Below are positions 33,186 through 41,308 of a DNA stretch of 64,000 nucleotides, piece after piece. The first letter of the stretch is position 1. Each line of letters begins with the position of its first letter. The stretch lies in assembly GCA_904397835.1 (NCBI GenBank), contig CAJFOV010000056.1, positions 1 through 64,000 of the forward strand, read 5' to 3'. The translations under genes and the position numbers were made by a program. Under the pieces are notes generated by a model that saw nothing but the letters and a program-made list of their open reading frames with translations, did not search any database and had not been told where the DNA came from. Source of the DNA: Candidatus Aristotella avistercoris. Lineage in GTDB: Bacteria > Bacillota > Clostridia > Oscillospirales > Ruminococcaceae.

Positions 33186-34816
33186 ATCTTTTGGCTGTGA
33201 TTCCTGCCCGAGGCGGCTCCAAAGGAATCCCACGGAAAAATGTGCGGCTCATGCACGGCGAGCCCCTCATCCACTATGCCATTGCCAACGGGCTCAGCTG
33301 CCCCCTCATCCAGGATGTGGCCGTCACCAGTGACGATGAGGAGATCCTCTGGATCGCCCAACGGGAGGGGGCCATCCCCCTGCGCCGCTCCAGCGACCTG
33401 GCCCGGGACGCCGTCACCCTGGATCCTGTGATCTATGACGCTCTTCTACAGATGGAGGCGCGCACCGGCAAGCGGTACGACGGTGTGATCACCCTGCAGC
33501 CCACCTCCCCGACCCTGACCCAGGCGACGCTGCAGCAGGCGGTGGAAACCTTCCTGCAGGGGGATGCTCACACCCTCATCAGCGCGGTCAACCGCCCCCA
33601 CCTGGCCTGGTCCCAAAATGAAGGGGGCTACTATCCCCTCTACGAAAAACGTGTGAACCGCCAGCAGCTGCCGCCCCACTATGAGGAGGCGGGGGCCTTT
33701 CTCATCACCCGCAGGGAGTTTGTCACTCCAACCAGCCGGCTGGGAAACAAGATCTCTGTCTACCAGGTCCCCGAACTAGAGGGAATCGATATTGACACCC
33801 CAGAGGATTGGATTCTCTGTGAATCCATCCTGAGCCGCAAAAAAATCATCCTGCGGGCGGATGGCTACCGTGCACTGGGCATGGGCCATATCTACCACTG
33901 CCTGACCTTGGCCTACCACCTCATGGGCCACCAGCTGCTCTTTGTCACAAGGGCGGAACACCGTGATGGGGTCCAAAAACTCCTGGAATCCCACATGCCG
34001 GTTCGGATCATCCGGGATGATGAGGAGTTTCTGGCGCTGTTGGAAGCGTGGCGGCCGGACGTGGTGGTTCATGACTGCCTGGACACCACCGAGGAGCAGA
34101 TGCGCGCCCTCAAGGCCCGCTGCCCGCGGGTGGTCACCATAGAGGATCTTGGCGAGGGGGCAAAGCTGGCAGACGTGGTCATCAACGCCCTGTATGAGGG
34201 AGCCCCGGCATGGGGAGCCGGCAAAGTCTACAGCGGGGAGGCCTACATCTGCCTGCGGGACGAGTTTCTTCTGGCCAAGCCCAAGGCATTCTCCCCCAAG
34301 GTGGAGGAGGTGCTGGTCCTCTTTGGGGGGACCGATCCCTCCAACCTGACCCGGCGGGTCTACGACCTGGCCAAGGAGGAGGTTGCCCGGCAGCCGGGGC
34401 TCCACTTCACCTTTGTGGTGGGCCTTGGATATGATGGGCAGGCCCATGGGGTGTTGCCCCGGGCCGGCATCGACGTGCTGCAGAACGTCCCCTTCGTCAG
34501 CGCCTGTATGGAAAAGGCGGACCTGGCCTTTACCTCCCAGGGCCGCACGGTGTACGAGCTGGCCAGCATGGGGGTTCCGGCCATTGTGCTCTCCCAAAAC
34601 CAGCGGGAGCAGCTGCACACCTTTGCCCAGATGGACAACGGCTTTTTCAACCTGGGCCTGGGGAAAAAATTGACGGATGAAACGTTGCGGGGCGCCTTCC
34701 GCTTTTTGCAGAGCACGCCGCAGCTGCGGCAGGAGATGCAGCGCCTCATGCTCCGCCACCGCGGCCGGCTTCAGCAGGGGGCCCACAACGAAATAAAATT
34801 GATTTTAGGAGAGTAG
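33182..34816 (+). CDS. Fused CMP-nonulosonate cytidylyltransferase and PseG-like glycosyl hydrolase/transferase
   Basis: Predicted 544-residue fusion. Residues 1 to about 215 are a NeuA/PseF-type cytidylyltransferase: LLAVIPARGGSKGIPRKNV, AVTSDDEEI, LQPTSPTLT and the IDTPEDW end that binds CMP-sugar. Residues about 220-544 resemble PseG, the UDP-sugar hydrolase of pseudaminic acid synthesis. They include ILRADGYRALGMGHIYHCL, with its RxDxxxxxGxGHxxR-like signature, and VLFGGTDPSNLTRRV. The second-domain SQGRTVYELASMGVPAIVLSQN also fits. In PseG the signature ends in arginine; here it is tyrosine (Y in GHIYH). The fusion points to an acidic nine-carbon sugar, pseudaminic-, legionaminic- or sialic-acid-like. 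Other precursor genes are absent from the window. Confidence 0.85.
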   Translation: MNLLAVIPARGGSKGIPRKNVRLMHGEPLIHYAIANGLSCPLIQDVAVTSDDEEILWIAQREGAIPLRRSSDLARDAVTLDPVIYDALLQMEARTGKRYDGVITLQPTSPTLTQATLQQAVETFLQGDAHTLISAVNRPHLAWSQNEGGYYPLYEKRVNRQQLPPHYEEAGAFLITRREFVTPTSRLGNKISVYQVPELEGIDIDTPEDWILCESILSRKKIILRADGYRALGMGHIYHCLTLAYHLMGHQLLFVTRAEHRDGVQKLLESHMPVRIIRDDEEFLALLEAWRPDVVVHDCLDTTEEQMRALKARCPRVVTIEDLGEGAKLADVVINALYEGAPAWGAGKVYSGEAYICLRDEFLLAKPKAFSPKVEEVLVLFGGTDPSNLTRRVYDLAKEEVARQPGLHFTFVVGLGYDGQAHGVLPRAGIDVLQNVPFVSACMEKADLAFTSQGRTVYELASMGVPAIVLSQNQREQLHTFAQMDNGFFNLGLGKKLTDETLRGAFRFLQSTPQLRQEMQRLMLRHRGRLQQGAHNEIKLILGE

Positions 34817-34820
34817 CGCT

Positions 34821-35891
34821 ATGGAGAGTACCATTGTCAAACGCATCCAGGAGGGGAAATTTACCCTGATTGGAGAGATCGGCGTCAACTACTATGACAT
34901 TGCCAAGGAACATGGCCTGACTCCTATGGAGGGGGCCAAACGGATGGTCCAGCAGGCCAAGGAGGCCGGCATCCACGTGGTGAAATTCCAGACCTACCGG
35001 GCAGAGACCTTGGCCAGCCGGAAATCGCCCTCCTATTGGGACACCCGGGAGGAGGCCACCCGCTCCCAATATGAGCTCTTCCGCAAGTACGACTCCTTTG
35101 GCCCAAAGGAGTATGAGGAGCTGGCCGCCTACTGCCAGGAGCTAGGGATCGAGTTTTGCTCCACCGCCTTTGATGTGGAGTCGGCGGATTATCTGGAGCC
35201 CCTCATGCAGGTCTATAAGATCTCCTCTTCGGATCTGACCAACCTGCCCTTTATCGCCCACCAGGCCAAAAAGCAAAAGCCCATTCTCCTGTCGGTTGGG
35301 GCCTCCAACCTGGATGAGATCCAGCGGGCGGTGGACACCATCCGCAAGTATAACCACCAGCTGTTGGTGCTGCTCCACTGTGTGCTGGAATACCCAACCC
35401 CCTATGCGCACGCAAACCTCAACAAGATTGCCGCTCTGCGGCAGCAGTTCCCCCATTTGGCGGTGGGCTACTCCGACCACACCCGACCAGATGACTGTTG
35501 CGACGTCATTAAGACCGCCTATCTCCTGGGGGCCCAGGTGGTGGAGAAACACTTCACCCTCAACAAATCCCTGCCGGGGAACGACCACTACCACGCCATG
35601 GATCCGCAGGATGCCAAGCGGATCCTTCAGGGCATCCAGTTTGTCCAGAGCCTGCGGGGGAGCTACGCCCTCACCAGCTTGGATACAGAGGACGCCGCCC
35701 GCACCAACGCCCGGCGTTCCCTGGTGGCCCAGGGGAACATTCCCAAGGGCAGCGTAATCACCCGGGAGATGCTCACCTTCAAGCGCCCAGGCACCGGCAT
35801 CTCTCCCAGCAGGATGGACGAAGTGATCGGCCGCAGGGCCGCCCAAGATATCCCCGATGACACCACCATGACCTGGGAGATGTTGGAGTAA
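34821..35891 (+). CDS. neuB: N-acetylneuraminate/pseudaminate synthase family protein (NeuB/PseI type)
   Basis: Predicted 356-residue synthase condensing phosphoenolpyruvate with a six-carbon amino sugar to give a nine-carbon nonulosonic acid. The TIM barrel (about 1-280) shows GEIGVNYYDI, VVKFQTYRAETL, FCSTAFDVESADYL, YKISSSDLTN, LLHCVLEYPTP, VGYSDHT and VVEKHFTLN, all family landmarks. A C-terminal antifreeze-like SAF domain (about 290-356) ends with PGTGISPSRMDEVIGR. AGGAGAG precedes the ATG. It is the last gene of the operon, with a strong terminator five bases after the stop. Whether the product is sialic, legionaminic or pseudaminic acid cannot be settled here; the PseG-like neighbour leans toward pseudaminic-type chemistry. 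Confidence 0.92.
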   Translation: MESTIVKRIQEGKFTLIGEIGVNYYDIAKEHGLTPMEGAKRMVQQAKEAGIHVVKFQTYRAETLASRKSPSYWDTREEATRSQYELFRKYDSFGPKEYEELAAYCQELGIEFCSTAFDVESADYLEPLMQVYKISSSDLTNLPFIAHQAKKQKPILLSVGASNLDEIQRAVDTIRKYNHQLLVLLHCVLEYPTPYAHANLNKIAALRQQFPHLAVGYSDHTRPDDCCDVIKTAYLLGAQVVEKHFTLNKSLPGNDHYHAMDPQDAKRILQGIQFVQSLRGSYALTSLDTEDAARTNARRSLVAQGNIPKGSVITREMLTFKRPGTGISPSRMDEVIGRRAAQDIPDDTTMTWEMLE

Positions 35892-35895
35892 AAAA

Positions 35896-35942
35896 GCAGG
35901 TTCCCCTTCTCCACATGGAGAAGGGGAACCTGCGCGTTTTTT
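35896..35942 (+). terminator. Intrinsic terminator ending the glycan operon
   Basis: Seventeen-bp perfect stem (left arm 35896-35912, right arm 35917-35933), loop ACAT, then GCG and TTTTTT. Confidence 0.9.
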
Positions 35943-35965
35943 ATGGTTCAATGGCCCGCAACCCT

Positions 35966-35994
35966 TTGGCAGCGGGAGAAAAGTGTGATAAAAT
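35966..35994 (+). promoter_or_regulatory. Sigma-A promoter of the PepSY lipoprotein gene
   Basis: TTGGCA (35966-35971), a 17-base spacer and TAAAAT (35989-35994), 45 bases before the start at 36040. Confidence 0.65.
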
Positions 35995-36039
35995 AGGGGC
36001 AAAACAACAGATCCTGCAAAAGAAAGAAGGTGCCGTCCC

Positions 36040-36693
36040 ATGACAAGACAGAACCGGTTGGCCGCCCTCTTGGGCCTCTCCTTGGCCCTGCTCCTGGTGT
36101 TGAGCGGCTGCGGCCAGGGGGGAGGCAGCTCCTCCCAGATCCAGGGAAGCAGCAGCGCCCAGTCCTCCAGTGGGGAATCACAGCAAAGCTCCTCCAGCAC
36201 TCCCCAGACAGAGTCCTCCCAGGGGGACAGCTCCTCTCAGAGCAGTACCCCAAGCGCAGGCCCCGTGGATGGGGATGGGGCCTATGACATCGCCCTGGGG
36301 CATGCGGGCCTCACCAGGGACCAGGCAGTGCTGATGAAGCTGGAGCGAGATCGGGACCACGGCAGGGACCAGTATGAGGTGGATTTTTTCAGCGGCGGCA
36401 AAAAGTATGACTATGAGATCGATGCCGCCACCGGCGCCATTTTGAAGATGGAGGTGGAGAACAGCGGCCTTTCCCCTGACGCGGTCTCCATCGGCCTGGA
36501 GGAGGCCCGCCAGATCGCTCTGAACCGGGTCCCTGGCGCCACAGAGGAACACATCCACCTGGAATTGGATGTGGATGACGGCTACGCCATCTATGAGGGG
36601 GAGATCTACTACCAGCAGACGGAGTATGAGTTTGAAATCGACGCCAGAACCGGCGCCCTGCTGGAGTGGAAGATGGAGTCCGCCTACGACTAG
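36040..36693 (+). CDS. PepSY-domain lipoprotein
   Basis: Predicted 217-residue lipoprotein. The signal peptide ends with the lipobox VLSGC (C24), followed by a Ser/Gln-rich linker of about 55 residues. Two PepSY domains follow (about 85-140 and 150-215). The second is close to the third PepSY unit of the secreted protein at 7535-8422: both read G-E-I-x-Y-x-Q/M-x-E-Y-E-F-E-I-D-A and end in LEW before a short tail. The shared wording suggests recent common descent within this genome. It probably sits on the outer face of the membrane; ligand or protease target unknown. AAGAAGG precedes the ATG. Confidence 0.85.
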   Translation: MTRQNRLAALLGLSLALLLVLSGCGQGGGSSSQIQGSSSAQSSSGESQQSSSSTPQTESSQGDSSSQSSTPSAGPVDGDGAYDIALGHAGLTRDQAVLMKLERDRDHGRDQYEVDFFSGGKKYDYEIDAATGAILKMEVENSGLSPDAVSIGLEEARQIALNRVPGATEEHIHLELDVDDGYAIYEGEIYYQQTEYEFEIDARTGALLEWKMESAYD

Positions 36694-36728
36694 GGCAGTC
36701 CCCGATATAGAGGGAGGAGGGATCAACG

Positions 36729-37388
36729 GTGAAGGTGGCAATCTCCTTCAGCGGCGGCAAGGACAGCACCCTGGCCCTGGACCGGGCGGTTCAGGAGGGT
36801 CATGAGCCTGTTGCCCTGTTTGTGATGATCAATGAACCATTGGGCCGCAGCTGGTTCCACGGGATTGATCCGGGTCTGCTGCAGGCCCTCTCCGCCTCCC
36901 TGCAGCTGCCATTGATCCTCTGCCCCTGCCGGGGGGAGGACTATCACACCGCCCTGGAACAGGGACTGCTCCAGGCAAGGGCCATGGGGGCCCAGGGCTG
37001 TGTCTTTGGAGATATGGACATTTTGGAACATGCCGCATGGAGCAGGGCGCGGTGCAGCCACACTGGGCTGCAGGCCCTTTTTCCCCTCTGGGGCCGCACC
37101 CGCCGGGAGAATGCCTTTGCACTGCTGGAGCGGGGGTACCGCTGTGTCATCAAATGCGTCAAAAATGGGGTGTTGCCCCAGTCCCTGCTGGGGCAGGTGC
37201 TGAACCGGGACCTGTTGCTGGAGATGGAGCGGCAGGGGGTGGATCTGTGCGGGGAGAACGGGGAGTATCACACCCTGGTGGTGGATGGGCCGCTGTTTTC
37301 TTTTCCCATCCCCTATGAGCGGGGCAAAATTTTGAATTTTGGGACCATCTCGGCCATTGATCTTTACGGCCCTGCCCCCAAGGGGTAG
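36729..37388 (+). CDS. Dph6-related PP-loop ATP pyrophosphatase
   Basis: Predicted 219-residue cytoplasmic protein. The PP-loop SGGKDST starts at S8. The C-terminal signature CGENGEYHTLVVDGPLF is that of the diphthine-ammonia ligase family. Bacteria lack diphthamide, so members must act on another carboxyl or amide substrate; the family is annotated only by fold. The GTG start follows AGGAGGG by eight bases. It lies 35 bases after the PepSY lipoprotein gene, and whether they are cotranscribed is unclear. Confidence 0.85.
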   Translation: MKVAISFSGGKDSTLALDRAVQEGHEPVALFVMINEPLGRSWFHGIDPGLLQALSASLQLPLILCPCRGEDYHTALEQGLLQARAMGAQGCVFGDMDILEHAAWSRARCSHTGLQALFPLWGRTRRENAFALLERGYRCVIKCVKNGVLPQSLLGQVLNRDLLLEMERQGVDLCGENGEYHTLVVDGPLFSFPIPYERGKILNFGTISAIDLYGPAPKG

Positions 37389-37458
37389 CGGGCGGTGCCA
37401 TACCGGCCAAATGATGGGAGACAGGGCGCTTTAAGGGCAAAAGAGGAGGAAGAACCCT

Positions 37459-37866
37459 ATGAGAGAACCGGACCCCCGGTGGATCGCGCTGCTGACGGCC
37501 TTCTGCACCCGTCGGCCCTCCAATGAGGAGGTCCGGGCCGTCCTTTCAGAGGCCTTTGACCCGGACCTGGTGCTCCAATCCGGGGACCAGCTGTTGGGGG
37601 ATCTCTACTTCTCCCTGCTCCACGCTGCCACCGGGGAGGAGGACCTCACGCCGCGGGAGGCCGCCTATTTTTTGGCGTGCCTGCAGGGCCGGCGGGAACA
37701 CACCTGGGTGGACAAATGGCGCTTCTGCTATGGCCGGCCCTACCCTGAGGACAGTCGACTGGATTGCACGGCAGAGGAGCATTCCCTGGTGAAAAGACAG
37801 GGGGCGGATCTCAAAGCTGGACCTGGAGATCCCCAGCAGGGGGAAGCACAGCCCCCGAATAGGTGA
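37459..37866 (+). CDS. Hypothetical protein, 135 residues
   Basis: Family not recognised. GAGGAGGAAG lies before the ATG at good spacing. The sequence is acidic and helical in the first 95 residues (PRWIALLTAFCTRRPSNEEV, LVLQSGDQLLGDLYFSLLHA, LTPREAAYFLACLQ). The last 30 residues are polar and probably disordered. The 3' end overlaps the end of the convergent decarboxylase gene by 56 bases (37811-37866). The disordered tail may therefore be encoded only as a by-product of the decarboxylase 3' end. Confidence 0.65.
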   Translation: MREPDPRWIALLTAFCTRRPSNEEVRAVLSEAFDPDLVLQSGDQLLGDLYFSLLHAATGEEDLTPREAAYFLACLQGRREHTWVDKWRFCYGRPYPEDSRLDCTAEEHSLVKRQGADLKAGPGDPQQGEAQPPNR

Positions 37867-39055
37867 CAAAAAACTCCGGAGGCGGGGTATGGGAGGAAAA
37901 CTGTACCGGGGTCAGGGAGGCGCCATAGCTGCCGGCGTTGGTCAGAACCAACACATCCCCACAGCGCAGTCGGGGCAGGGTGATGTCCCGGGCAATCTCG
38001 TCGGCGCTGGTGCATAGATTGCCGACCAAGGTCACCGTCTCCTGGACCGTCTCCCGGGTCAAAGGGAGAATCTGACAGGGTTGCCCTGTGGTAAAGAGGG
38101 GCTCCGTGGGTGCTGGGGAGGGCCCCTCTGCATATTGCAGCACCAGGCGGGCCAGACTGGGGCGCAGAAAGCCGTTGAGGGTCCGGTCCAATATCACATA
38201 GGTTCTGTCGTGGGAGACCTTTTTGTCCACCACCGTGGTGACAAAGATCCCGCTCTGTCCCACCAGGTAGCGGCCGGACTCCAGGAGGATCCGGGTGTGG
38301 GGAAATTGTTCCCGCAGCGGGGCAAGATGCCGCTGAAAGGCCTGGCCCAAGGCCCGGGTGTCCAGCGGCTGCTCCTGCTGGGTGTAGGGGATGCCCAGGC
38401 CGGAACCCAGGTTGATGAACTGCAGGGCCTGCCCCAGGGCTTCCTGCACCCGTACAGCCACCTGGAGCACCTGTTGGTGGTATCGGCCCAGAACCGGGGC
38501 ACAGAGCTCCTGGCTACGCAGATGGACGTGGATTCCCCCAATGCGCAGGTGGTCCAGCCCCTTCCACTGGTCCAGCTGGGCAAGGACCTGGTCCTCATCG
38601 ATGCCAAATTTGGAGGGCGCGCCTCCCGCCCCTGCAAAGGTGAAGTCCGGGTTGATGCGCAGCCCGATCTCTGCAACGATCCCCCGATGCTGGGCCAGCT
38701 GTTGGATCCGCTGGACCTCACCGGGGCTGTCGGCGATGATGGTGCATGCCTCCAGGGCTCCCTCCAGATCCTCCAGGCGCTTGCCCGGTGCGGAGTAGAA
38801 GATGCGGTCCCTGGCCAGTCCCATCGTGCTGCTGCACCGGACCTCGGCCAGGCTGGCAGCATCCGCCCCAATCCCCAGGGGGAATAGACACCCCAGCACA
38901 CCGGGGTGGGGGTTGGCCTTGACGGAATAGAGGAACTCCACCCCGGGGAAGTCCCGCATCAGCTGCCGGGCCTGTTGGAGGATCCCCTCCTCCTGATACA
39001 GATAAAAACTGGGGTGCCGCCGGGCGAGGGTGAGCACCAACTGGGGGTCAAACAT
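37811..39055 (-). CDS. PLP-dependent type III decarboxylase (Orn/Lys/DAP decarboxylase family)
   Basis: Predicted 414-residue enzyme of the alanine racemase-like fold type III. The PLP lysine is K46 in YSVKANPHP. Substrate and PLP residues follow: GADAASLAEVR, GGIHVHLRSQ, the glycine loop LGSGLGIPYT and ESGRYLVG. The C-terminal beta domain has the active-site cysteine in GNLCTSADEIARD and LTNAGSYGASLTPVQF. It is not a standard LysA (length and several loops differ) and is closer to decarboxylases of specialised pathways such as MccE-like ones. The substrate is probably a basic or diamino acid. AAAGGAG precedes the ATG by nine bases. It stands alone. Confidence 0.85.
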   Translation of the reverse strand: MFDPQLVLTLARRHPSFYLYQEEGILQQARQLMRDFPGVEFLYSVKANPHPGVLGCLFPLGIGADAASLAEVRCSSTMGLARDRIFYSAPGKRLEDLEGALEACTIIADSPGEVQRIQQLAQHRGIVAEIGLRINPDFTFAGAGGAPSKFGIDEDQVLAQLDQWKGLDHLRIGGIHVHLRSQELCAPVLGRYHQQVLQVAVRVQEALGQALQFINLGSGLGIPYTQQEQPLDTRALGQAFQRHLAPLREQFPHTRILLESGRYLVGQSGIFVTTVVDKKVSHDRTYVILDRTLNGFLRPSLARLVLQYAEGPSPAPTEPLFTTGQPCQILPLTRETVQETVTLVGNLCTSADEIARDITLPRLRCGDVLVLTNAGSYGASLTPVQFSSHTPPPEFFVTYSGAVLPPAGDLQVQL

Positions 39056-39222
39056 GTCTGCCGCTCCTTTCGTATGGGTGGTTTGGCCAAATCTCTTCCT
39101 CTATTATAGCGGCCAAAGGGGCCCCTGTCACCATCGGGCAGAGGGAGCCTGGCCTAGGAATATTACTCTGGGGAATGCACAAAAAAGAGGAAAGAAATCT
39201 TGCCAGAGATCAGCCCCCTTTC

Positions 39223-39251
39223 TTGCAAACTGGGGCGCCATTGGCTATAAT
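39223..39251 (+). promoter_or_regulatory. Sigma-A promoter of the DUF1846 gene
   Basis: TTGCAA (39223-39228), a 17-base spacer and TATAAT (39246-39251). The leader to the start at 39377 would be about 120 bases. Confidence 0.8.
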
Positions 39252-39376
39252 GGTACAGGAATAAAAACGACAGGAATTTTTTGGGCCGCGCAGGGCTCTC
39301 TCCCCAGGCGGGGGAGGCACTCCCAACCGGGAGATGGGCGGCCGGGAGGGTTCCTCAACCACAAGGGGGCCGAGGA

Positions 39377-40843
39377 ATGAATCAAATTGGTTTTGACAAC
39401 GACAAATATCTCAAGACCCAGTCGGAGCACATCCGTGAGCGCATCGCCCAGTTTGGCGGCAAGCTCTATTTGGAGTTTGGCGGCAAGCTCTTTGACGACT
39501 ACCATGCCTCCCGGGTGCTGCCCGGTTTCCAGCCGGACAGCAAGCTGCGCATGCTCCTGCAGCTCAAGGACCAGGTGGAGGTGGTCATCGCCATCAATGC
39601 CGACGACATTGAAAAGAGCAAGCTCCGGGGGGATTTGGGCATCACCTATGATATGGACGTGCTGCGGCTGATCGATGTCTTCCGCAGCGTGGGGCTCTAT
39701 GTGGGCAGCGTGGTGCTCACCTGCTACGAGGGCCAGCCGGTGGCCCAGGCCTTCCAAAAGCGCTTGGAGAGCCTGGGGGTCAAGGTCTACCGCCACTACC
39801 CCATTGAGGGCTACCCCACCAACATCGCCAAAATTGTCAGCGATGAGGGCTACGGCAAAAATGAGTTCATTGAGACCAGCCGGGAGCTGGTGGTGGTCAC
39901 CGCCCCTGGTCCTGGCAGCGGGAAGATGGCCACCTGCCTCTCCCAGCTGTACCACGAGCACAAACGGGGGATCCAGGCGGGCTATGCAAAGTTTGAGACC
40001 TTCCCCATCTGGAACCTGCCCCTGAATCATCCGGTGAACCTGGCCTATGAGGCGGCTACGGCGGACCTGAACGATGTGAACATGATCGACCCCTTCCACC
40101 TGGAGGCCTATGGCGTCACCACGGTCAACTACAACCGGGACGTGGAGGTGTTCCCGGTTTTGACGGCCATCTTCGAAAAGATCTTTGACCAGTGCCCCTA
40201 CAAGTCTCCCACGGACATGGGGGTCAATATGGCAGGCAACTGCATCATTGACGATGAGGTCACCTGCCGTGCCTCCTGCCAGGAGATCATCCGCCGCTAC
40301 TATGCTGCCCTCTGTGGCCAGCGGCAGGGCACCGCCACCCAGGAGGAGGTCTACAAGCTGGAGCTGCTGATGAAGAAGGCGGGGGTCACCATCCACGACC
40401 GGGCAGTGATCTCCCCGGCCCTGCAGAAGGCCGCCCTCACCGGGGCGCCGGCGGCGGCCATGGAGATGCCCGACGGAACCCTCATCACCGGCAAGACCTC
40501 CGACCTGCTGGGGGCCTCGGCGGCGCTGCTGCTCAACGCCCTCAAGTACCTGGCCGGCCTGCCGGACGAGCTGCACCTCATTGCCCCCGGCATCATCCAG
40601 CCCATCCAGCATCTGAAGGTGGACCACCTGGGCAACCGCAACCCACGGCTGCACACCGATGAGACCCTCATTGCCCTGTCCATCTGCGCCACCAGCGACC
40701 CCAAGGCGGAGAGCGCCATGGAGCAGCTGTCTAAACTCCGGGGATGCGAGGTCCACTCCTCCGTCATCCTCTCCCAGGTGGATGAGAAGGTCTTCCGCCG
40801 CCTGGGGATCAACCTGACCTGTGAACCCCAGTACCAGTCCTAA
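39377..40843 (+). CDS. DUF1846 family protein
   Basis: Predicted 488-residue cytoplasmic protein, full length for the family (about 490-500). Recognisable segments are IGFDNDKYLKTQSEHIRERI, LYLEFGGKLFDDYHASRVLP, KVYRHYPIEGYPTNI, VVVTAPGPGSGKMATCLSQL with its P-loop-like sequence, and VNMAGNCIIDDE. Structures of the family are known, but the function is not established. The GSGK loop suggests nucleotide binding. ATG 39377 is used because the family begins there; the frame is open upstream. A hairpin terminator follows. A minus-strand frame of 625 codons overlaps this gene but is a coding shadow. Confidence 0.92.
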   Translation: MNQIGFDNDKYLKTQSEHIRERIAQFGGKLYLEFGGKLFDDYHASRVLPGFQPDSKLRMLLQLKDQVEVVIAINADDIEKSKLRGDLGITYDMDVLRLIDVFRSVGLYVGSVVLTCYEGQPVAQAFQKRLESLGVKVYRHYPIEGYPTNIAKIVSDEGYGKNEFIETSRELVVVTAPGPGSGKMATCLSQLYHEHKRGIQAGYAKFETFPIWNLPLNHPVNLAYEAATADLNDVNMIDPFHLEAYGVTTVNYNRDVEVFPVLTAIFEKIFDQCPYKSPTDMGVNMAGNCIIDDEVTCRASCQEIIRRYYAALCGQRQGTATQEEVYKLELLMKKAGVTIHDRAVISPALQKAALTGAPAAAMEMPDGTLITGKTSDLLGASAALLLNALKYLAGLPDELHLIAPGIIQPIQHLKVDHLGNRNPRLHTDETLIALSICATSDPKAESAMEQLSKLRGCEVHSSVILSQVDEKVFRRLGINLTCEPQYQS

Positions 40844-40852
40844 GGGATATCC

Positions 40853-40881
40853 GGCCCGGGCAGGCGCTGCCCGGGCCCTTT
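40853..40881 (+). terminator. Terminator hairpin after the DUF1846 gene
   Basis: Eleven-bp GC-rich perfect stem GGCCCGGGCAG/CTGCCCGGGCC with a three-base loop and a short T run (CTTTG). Confidence 0.65.
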
Positions 40882-41018
40882 GACTGTCCGCTGAGCGGCC
40901 AGCAAGGGCCTCTTTGGCGGACCTTGCCTGCAGGGATGTTCCCACAAAAAATCCCTCTGCGGTCGAAAATTGTTGCACCCTGTCGATCAATTTCCCCGCA
41001 TGGAAGGGGAACATGGGT

Positions 41019-41046
41019 TTGCTTTCCCAAAGAAATGTGTTAGAAT
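41019..41046 (+). promoter_or_regulatory. Probable promoter of the small membrane protein-alr operon
   Basis: TTGCTT (41019-41024), a 16-base spacer and TAGAAT (41041-41046), about 75 bases before the start at 41121. Confidence 0.5.
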
Positions 41047-41120
41047 AAAACTGTTCGCCCCAAATGCGTCTGCCTCCCTTGGAGGTATGATCCCCTTGAA
41101 ATTGGGAAAGGAGGCTGCCC

Positions 41121-41303
41121 ATGCGTCAAAAGGGACGAAGGAGCAACCACGGCATTGCCTTTTTGGCCGGTGGGATCATCTGCCTGCTGGCATCTTTTTT
41201 GATCTCCTGTTTTTTTGAGACCTTTTTGGTCTCACTGCTGTTTTTGGCCTCTCTGGTCTTAAACTTTATTGGAATTTTTAAGCTCTTGCCGCGAAAGGAA
41301 TGA
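41121..41303 (+). CDS. Small membrane protein, 60 residues
   Basis: Family not recognised. A basic N terminus (MRQKGRRSNHG) is followed by two hydrophobic segments (about 12-30 and 34-54) and a basic end (KLLPRKE), a small hairpin membrane protein with both ends inside. AAAGGAGG lies eight bases before the ATG. Its stop overlaps an ATG of the alanine racemase frame, so the two are cotranscribed. A link to cell-wall precursor supply is possible only by position. Confidence 0.75.
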   Translation: MRQKGRRSNHGIAFLAGGIICLLASFLISCFFETFLVSLLFLASLVLNFIGIFKLLPRKE

Positions 41304-41308
41304 ACATC

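Noticed and set aside
39245..41122. 625-codon minus-strand open frame
   Set aside because: It lies opposite the well-supported DUF1846 gene, has no ribosome binding site and reads as a His/Val/Leu-rich shadow typical of GC-rich antisense frames.
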